Translations under genes and position numbers: made by a program
Shown: one piece after another, positions 33,479-37,163 of the stretch
Layout: every line of letters starts with the position of its first letter
Numbering within the stretch: the stretch's first letter is position 1
From: Bacteroidales bacterium
GTDB taxonomy: Bacteria; Bacteroidota; Bacteroidia; Bacteroidales; VadinHA17
Length of the DNA stretch: 37,163 bases
Direction of reading: 5' to 3'
Assembly: GCA_025455395.1 (NCBI GenBank)
Contig: JALOMO010000018.1
Coordinates: 1-37,163 of the forward strand
The notes under the pieces: generated by a model
Seen by the model: only the letters and a program-made list of their open reading frames with translations
What the model was told of the DNA's origin: nothing
Database searches by the model: none

Positions 33479-33907
33479 ATGAATATTAACGAAATACAGG
33501 ATCAGATCATTGATGATTTCTCAGTCTTCAGCGACTGGATGGAGAGGTACGAATACCTTATTGAACTGGGCCGTACGCTCCCTCCCTTTGATCCATCGTA
33601 TAAAATACCTGACTACATTATTGAGGGGTGCCAGAGCAAGGTGTGGCTATATCCTGAATTCAAAGAAGGCATAATAATCTTCAGCGCAGACAGTGACGCC
33701 CTTATAACAAGGGGAATAGTGGCTCTGCTTGTCAAGGTCTTCTCCGGCCGCACACCTGACGAAATTATTGGTGCAGACATATACTTCATCGACAGGATAG
33801 GCCTGCGGCAGAACCTCTCTCCCACGAGATCAAACGGACTGCTGGCGATGATGAAACAGATGAGGCTATATGCCCTTGCATTCAAATCTAAACATGAACA
33901 CAAATGA
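33479..33907 (+). CDS. sufE: Sulfur acceptor protein SufE
   Basis: 142 residues from the ATG at 33479. SufE takes the persulfide from SufS and passes it to SufB. The acceptor is Cys51 in IIEGCQSKVWL. Other family features are FSDWMERYEYLIELG at the N-terminus and GRTPDEIIG in the middle. The gene follows sufS by 10 bp and overlaps the sufT-like gene by 4 bp (ATGA). Confidence 0.95.
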   Translation: MNINEIQDQIIDDFSVFSDWMERYEYLIELGRTLPPFDPSYKIPDYIIEGCQSKVWLYPEFKEGIIIFSADSDALITRGIVALLVKVFSGRTPDEIIGADIYFIDRIGLRQNLSPTRSNGLLAMMKQMRLYALAFKSKHEHK

Positions 33908-34224
33908 CAACACAGGAGATACAGGAGACAGAAGCACGCATTGTTGGTGTGCTCAAGAGTATATTTGATCCGGAGATCCCGGTAAATATCTATGATCTTG
34001 GGCTGATTTATGAAATCAGGGTCGATGAAGATGAGATCGCCCATATCACCATGACACTTACAGCCCCGAGCTGCCCGATGGCCGAGGAGCTTGTCGAGGA
34101 GGTGAAATACAAAGTTGCAGGCACCAGGGGAGTCAGGGAGTGTGACCTGAAATTAACCTTTAGTCCTCCATGGGATCGCAGCATGCTTACTGAAGAGGCA
34201 AAACTGGAATTGGGGTTCCTTTAG
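33904..34224 (+). CDS. sufT: SufT/MIP18-family (DUF59) Fe-S maturation factor
   Basis: 106 residues with the DUF59 core: SIFDPEIPVNIYDLGLIYEI (19-38) and TAPSCPMAEELVEEV. Cysteine in SCPMA is the family's conserved residue. DUF59 proteins act late in Fe-S maturation in several bacteria. Its ATG overlaps the sufE stop (ATGA), so coupling is likely. It is 10 bp before queG, whose product needs two 4Fe-4S clusters. Confidence 0.9.
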   Translation: MTTQEIQETEARIVGVLKSIFDPEIPVNIYDLGLIYEIRVDEDEIAHITMTLTAPSCPMAEELVEEVKYKVAGTRGVRECDLKLTFSPPWDRSMLTEEAKLELGFL

Positions 34225-34234
34225 AATAATCATC

Positions 34235-35188
34235 ATGACTGATGCCCGTAAAATTGCCCTTACATGGAAGATAAAAGAACTGCTTCATCAGGAAGGTTTT
34301 GATATTTCAGGTATCGCTCCTGCTGCTTCGCATCATGAAGACGCCCAGCATATTAGTGACTGGATCGCATCAGGGAAAAGTGGCACCATGCGGTTTATGG
34401 AACGTAACTCTGATAAGCGGGGTGACATTACTTCACTGGTAGAGGGGGCAAAGTCAGTAATCGTGGCCGGTATTCGTTACTACAGTGCCGACCTTTCAAA
34501 CAGTTCACGCAATTACTTTATCAGCCGCTATGCGAGGGTAAGGGATTATCATCAGGTAGTGGAAGACAAACTGAACCGTGTAATGAAGTTTATTAAGAAA
34601 GAGTTGCCGGAGACCATTAGCCGGGCTTTCTGCGATTCAGCACCGGTCAGCGAAAAGTCATGGGCTATCCGTGCAGGCCTGGGATGGCGCGGACGTAACA
34701 GCCTGCTTATAAATAAGGACATAGGTTCGTTCCTATTCCTGGGCGAGATCATATCAACAGCAGAACTGATTTATGATAACGCCTCTTCAAGGGATCGCTG
34801 CGGTACATGCACCCTCTGTGTTGAAGCATGCCCCACAGGGGCCATATGTGCCGACCGTACAATTAATGCGACCCGTTGCATCTCTTACCTGACAATTGAA
34901 CATAAGGGAGATCTGCCTGAAGAATTCACCGGTAAATTCGAAAATATGATATTCGGTTGTGACCGGTGCCAGGAGGTCTGCCCATGGAACGGTAAGACTT
35001 TCCCATATTCAGACAGGGAGCTTGTTCCCGATTACAACATTGCTGCCATAACAAAGTCCGAATGGAATGCAATGACCGCCGATGACTTCAAAAAGATCTT
35101 TAAGGCATCAGCTATAAGGCGCACAGGTTATAAAATGATCAGAAGAAATATCGATTTTGTAAACTCAGTACTCCCTGAAGAGAGGTGA
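34235..35188 (+). CDS. queG: Epoxyqueuosine reductase
   Basis: 317 residues. It catalyses the last step of queuosine biosynthesis, reduction of epoxyqueuosine in tRNA, using cobalamin and two 4Fe-4S clusters. Seen: Asp134 in FCDSAPVSEKSWA, matching the catalytic Asp region; the first cluster set Cys189, Cys192, Cys195, Cys199 in CGTCTLCVEACP; and Cys215, Cys242, Cys245, Cys249 in the second set (GCDRCQEVCPWN). The length is at the short end, without a C-terminal HEAT-repeat domain, as in many Bacteroidota. It lies 10 bp after the sufT-like gene and its end overlaps the convergent phosphodiesterase gene by 24 bp. Confidence 0.93.
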   Translation: MTDARKIALTWKIKELLHQEGFDISGIAPAASHHEDAQHISDWIASGKSGTMRFMERNSDKRGDITSLVEGAKSVIVAGIRYYSADLSNSSRNYFISRYARVRDYHQVVEDKLNRVMKFIKKELPETISRAFCDSAPVSEKSWAIRAGLGWRGRNSLLINKDIGSFLFLGEIISTAELIYDNASSRDRCGTCTLCVEACPTGAICADRTINATRCISYLTIEHKGDLPEEFTGKFENMIFGCDRCQEVCPWNGKTFPYSDRELVPDYNIAAITKSEWNAMTADDFKKIFKASAIRRTGYKMIRRNIDFVNSVLPEER

Positions 35189-36391
35189 TATCCTCAAATT
35201 ATTGCCGTCATTTGGAGCGGGGGTAATGCCCAGCACTCTTGTAATAACATTATATACATCAATATTGAAGAGTGTATCAACTTTGAACTCCTTTTTGAAA
35301 GCCGGTCCTTCCGCATAAAAGATTGAATGCATATCCTTCCATCGCCAGTCATACCCATGGTCTCCCCTGTTGTAGCCTGAAGGTGAAGGCCTGACACCGG
35401 CAATCCAACCCGGGTCAGCAATGAGAACCACTTCAGGTATGCGGTGATGAGTACCGTAATTGAGGTGGGCAGGCAATTCATCCCTCCTGTAGGCTTTTAT
35501 CTTATGCTGAAGATTAAGATAATATAACACGCTGTCTGTCATGCCTTCTGAGGGCTCAACAGCCCAGACCGGGGTGCCGCCATATATCCTCTCTACCAAT
35601 CTCTCAGGCAATGTGTCAAAGATGTAATTATACCGCGCGGCGTCTATCTCTCCTAACCCATGGTCAGAAAGAACAATCAGGTTGATCTTGTCAGCATGAG
35701 GCAGTTTGTCTATTCCATGACGAAGAACCCCGATGAGACTGTCAAGACTTCTGACCATCGATCCTGTCTCCGAAGAGAGGGGACCGTACTGGTGACCAAC
35801 TGCGTCGGGCTCCTCAAAGTAAAGCGTGATAAGGTGAGGACGCTGGCGTTGGGGTAGTGAGAGCCACTTGATAACAGTGTCTACGCGGTCACCGAAAGGA
35901 ACCTCATCATCATAACTCCTCCAGCGGTCGGGCTGCATACCCTGGATCGGGGCCTCTGAGCCTACCCAGTAGAAGGATGCCGTTTTTAGTCCCGCTTTCC
36001 GGGCAGTGTTCCACACAGGTTCACCGCCATAGAAGGCACCGTTCTCAACCATTTTGCGGTCTCCGATCCTGTATACGAGGTCAAGATCTGGAGCATAGAA
36101 ACTGTTATTCACCAGGCCGTGATGATCAGGGTATAATCCTGTGGCAATGGAATAATGATTGGGAAAGGTCTTCGTCGGAAAGGAGGGTATCAGCCTTTCG
36201 GCCATAACACCATTTTTTGCCATGTCATCAAGAACCGGAGTACCAAATATTGAATCAAAGTCCCACCTGAATGCATCAAGTGATACCATTACAACATAAG
36301 GCGCCTCCCTGTCGCCCCTGATGCTCCCGCATCCACTAAATGAGAGCGATAAAAGAACAGCTGCTGATATAACAAAAAATAACCTCTTCAT
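35165..36391 (-). CDS. ENPP-like phosphodiesterase/alkaline phosphatase-superfamily lipoprotein
   Basis: 408 residues with a lipobox (SFSGC, Cys21). It is closely similar in motifs to nucleotide pyrophosphatase/phosphodiesterases: metal ligand Asp39 in SLDAFRWD, nucleophile Thr75 in FPTKTFPNHYSIATGLYP, Asp196 and His200 in EEPDAVGHQYGP, Asp243 and His244 in LSDHGLGE, and His345 in GDHGYDW. These residues bind the two zinc ions and attack the phosphate. It should act outside the cytoplasm on nucleotides or phosphodiesters such as phospholipid head groups. It ends inside the 3' end of queG (24-bp overlap) with no terminator between them. Confidence 0.9.
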   Translation of the reverse strand: MKRLFFVISAAVLLSLSFSGCGSIRGDREAPYVVMVSLDAFRWDFDSIFGTPVLDDMAKNGVMAERLIPSFPTKTFPNHYSIATGLYPDHHGLVNNSFYAPDLDLVYRIGDRKMVENGAFYGGEPVWNTARKAGLKTASFYWVGSEAPIQGMQPDRWRSYDDEVPFGDRVDTVIKWLSLPQRQRPHLITLYFEEPDAVGHQYGPLSSETGSMVRSLDSLIGVLRHGIDKLPHADKINLIVLSDHGLGEIDAARYNYIFDTLPERLVERIYGGTPVWAVEPSEGMTDSVLYYLNLQHKIKAYRRDELPAHLNYGTHHRIPEVVLIADPGWIAGVRPSPSGYNRGDHGYDWRWKDMHSIFYAEGPAFKKEFKVDTLFNIDVYNVITRVLGITPAPNDGNNLRISPLFREY

Positions 36392-36420
36392 CCTGATTTC
36401 ATAAGTTACAGATCTGAAAA

Positions 36421-36435
36421 GTAAAACAATTTTAC
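36421..36435. promoter_or_regulatory. Short palindrome in divergent promoter region
   Basis: GTAAAA-CAA-TTTTAC is a 15-bp inverted repeat between the divergent phosphodiesterase and isochorismatase genes. It could be an operator serving either gene, but AT-rich palindromes of this size also arise by chance. Confidence 0.25.
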
Positions 36436-36458
36436 CACAGAGAAGTTTCTTTGCGGTG

Positions 36459-36486
36459 TTGAATGATCAATATTCTCATAAATTTG
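36459..36486 (+). promoter_or_regulatory. Bacteroidota promoter for the isochorismatase-family gene
   Basis: TTG (36459-36461), 17 nt, then TAAATTTG (36479-36486), an exact -7 element. The ATG at 36508 is about 15 nt after the expected transcription start, and an upstream in-frame start at 36463 would precede the transcript. Confidence 0.6.
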
Positions 36487-36507
36487 AACTTCAATCAAGC
36501 ACCAGAT

Positions 36508-37080
36508 ATGAAAAAACTCTTCCTCTCCCTGGTTTTATTTTCAACTGTACTCCTTTCTGGAGCACAAAAACATTATGCGCTTCTTGTTATCGACATTCAG
36601 AACTTCTATTTCCCGGGGGGCCGCTCCGAGCTTGTTGAACCTGTAAAAGCGGCAGAGAAGGCAGCCGAAGCAATAGTACAGACAAGAGCTGCAAATAATC
36701 CCGTGATTTATGTTCAGCACAAGTCGGCAGCAGGAATGGAGATTAATGATCTGGTAAAACCGGTTCAGTGGGAGCCGGCATTTATCAAGGAGGAAGTAAA
36801 CTGCTTCCTTAACACCGGTTTAACAGAGCATCTGAAGACTCTCAGTGTTGATACGCTTGTGATATGCGGGATGCAGACCCATATGTGCGTGGAGGCGGCA
36901 GTACGCGCAGCACATGATATGGGATATGTTGTTATCCTGCTTCATGATGCCTGTGCAACCCGTAACCTTAGATTCGGTGATCGTGAAGTGAGTGCTGTTG
37001 ATGTTCATGCCTCTACTCTTGCAACTCTCAGAAGCTATGCAGAAGTCATTTCCGTTGAGGACTGGTTAAAAAGGAAGTAG
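36508..37080 (+). CDS. Exported isochorismatase-family cysteine hydrolase
   Basis: 190 residues from the ATG at 36508. The first 20 residues form a signal peptide (MKKLFLSLVLFSTVLLSGAQ), unusual in a family that is mostly cytosolic. The catalytic triad of the cysteine hydrolases is present: Asp29 in LLVIDIQN, Lys94 in FIKEEVNCF and Cys127 in GMQTHMCVEAA. Family members hydrolyse amides such as nicotinamide or carbamoyl compounds, or vinyl ethers; the substrate here cannot be told. It has its own promoter, is divergent from the phosphodiesterase, and is followed after 6 bp by a heptamer repeat array. Confidence 0.87.
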   Translation: MKKLFLSLVLFSTVLLSGAQKHYALLVIDIQNFYFPGGRSELVEPVKAAEKAAEAIVQTRAANNPVIYVQHKSAAGMEINDLVKPVQWEPAFIKEEVNCFLNTGLTEHLKTLSVDTLVICGMQTHMCVEAAVRAAHDMGYVVILLHDACATRNLRFGDREVSAVDVHASTLATLRSYAEVISVEDWLKRK

Positions 37081-37086
37081 TCTCAA

Positions 37087-37163
37087 AGCAAGGGGCAGGG
37101 AGCGAGGAGCAGGGAGCAGGGAGCAGGGAGCAGGGAGCGAGGAGCATGGAGCATGGAACAAGA
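37087..37163. repeat. AGCAGGG heptamer tandem repeat (truncated by window edge)
   Basis: Eleven consecutive 7-bp units of the type AGCAGGG, including variants AGCAAGG, GGCAGGG, AGCGAGG (two), AGCATGG (two) and a degenerate last unit AACAAGA. The array reaches the window edge and may continue. The sequence is unrelated to the AAATCG(C/T) arrays, but the period is the same. Confidence 0.9.

Noticed and set aside
37087..37163. Possible CRISPR array
   Set aside because: The units are 7 bp with no spacers and no cas genes are nearby; this is a simple tandem repeat.

Overview
The window looks like a chromosomal segment of a Bacteroidota bacterium, probably a Bacteroidales/Marinilabiliales-like lineage known mainly from environmental assemblies. 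The basis is several promoters of the Bacteroidota type (TTG plus TANNTTTG), little Shine-Dalgarno signal, many lipoproteins, a short Helicobacter-type malate:quinone oxidoreductase, a complete sufBCDSE-sufT operon and a CotH-like/DUF4956 gene set. No phage, integrase, transposase, CRISPR array, rRNA or tRNA was recognised. Base composition looks uniform by eye, but this was not computed.

Layout. 1-2852: a sulfur-trafficking neighbourhood with a YeeE/YedE-type membrane protein, two membrane-anchored rhodanese-like proteins that have lost the catalytic cysteine, and, convergent, a two-domain rhodanese lipoprotein that keeps both cysteines. 2873-3946: a YD-repeat-like lipoprotein. 4239-7946: two paralogous secreted proteins resembling CotH/HipA kinases flank a DUF4956 membrane protein; one of them is translationally coupled to an SdiA-regulated-like beta-propeller. 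8035-17240: NADP-glutamate dehydrogenase sits between two giant paralogous proteins (1556 and 984 aa) made of receiver-like domains plus the ATP-binding half of PEP synthase/PPDK. The larger one also carries four tandem GAF-like repeats. 17282-24243 (minus strand): a TCA-cycle operon mqo-acnA-icd-gltA ending in a TPR protein. 24537-27815: a superoxide reductase, an M1-family peptidase lipoprotein and a 49-residue YqaE/Pmp3 protein. 27896-28462: a methyltransferase flanked by two copies of a palindromic repeat. 28627-35188: sufB-C-D-S-E-T followed by queG, all tightly packed. 35165-37080: an ENPP-like phosphodiesterase lipoprotein, and a divergent, probably secreted isochorismatase-family hydrolase. 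Heptanucleotide tandem repeats lie at both window edges and upstream of yqaE.

How it fits together. The TCA operon makes 2-oxoglutarate (mqo, gltA, acnA, icd), which GdhA aminates to glutamate. The giant ATP-grasp/receiver proteins flanking gdhA are the best candidates for an undescribed regulatory or enzymatic system at this carbon/nitrogen junction. The suf operon supplies Fe-S clusters, which aconitase and QueG in this window need. The superoxide reductase protects such clusters. The CotH-like/DUF4956 group is a second poorly characterised system.
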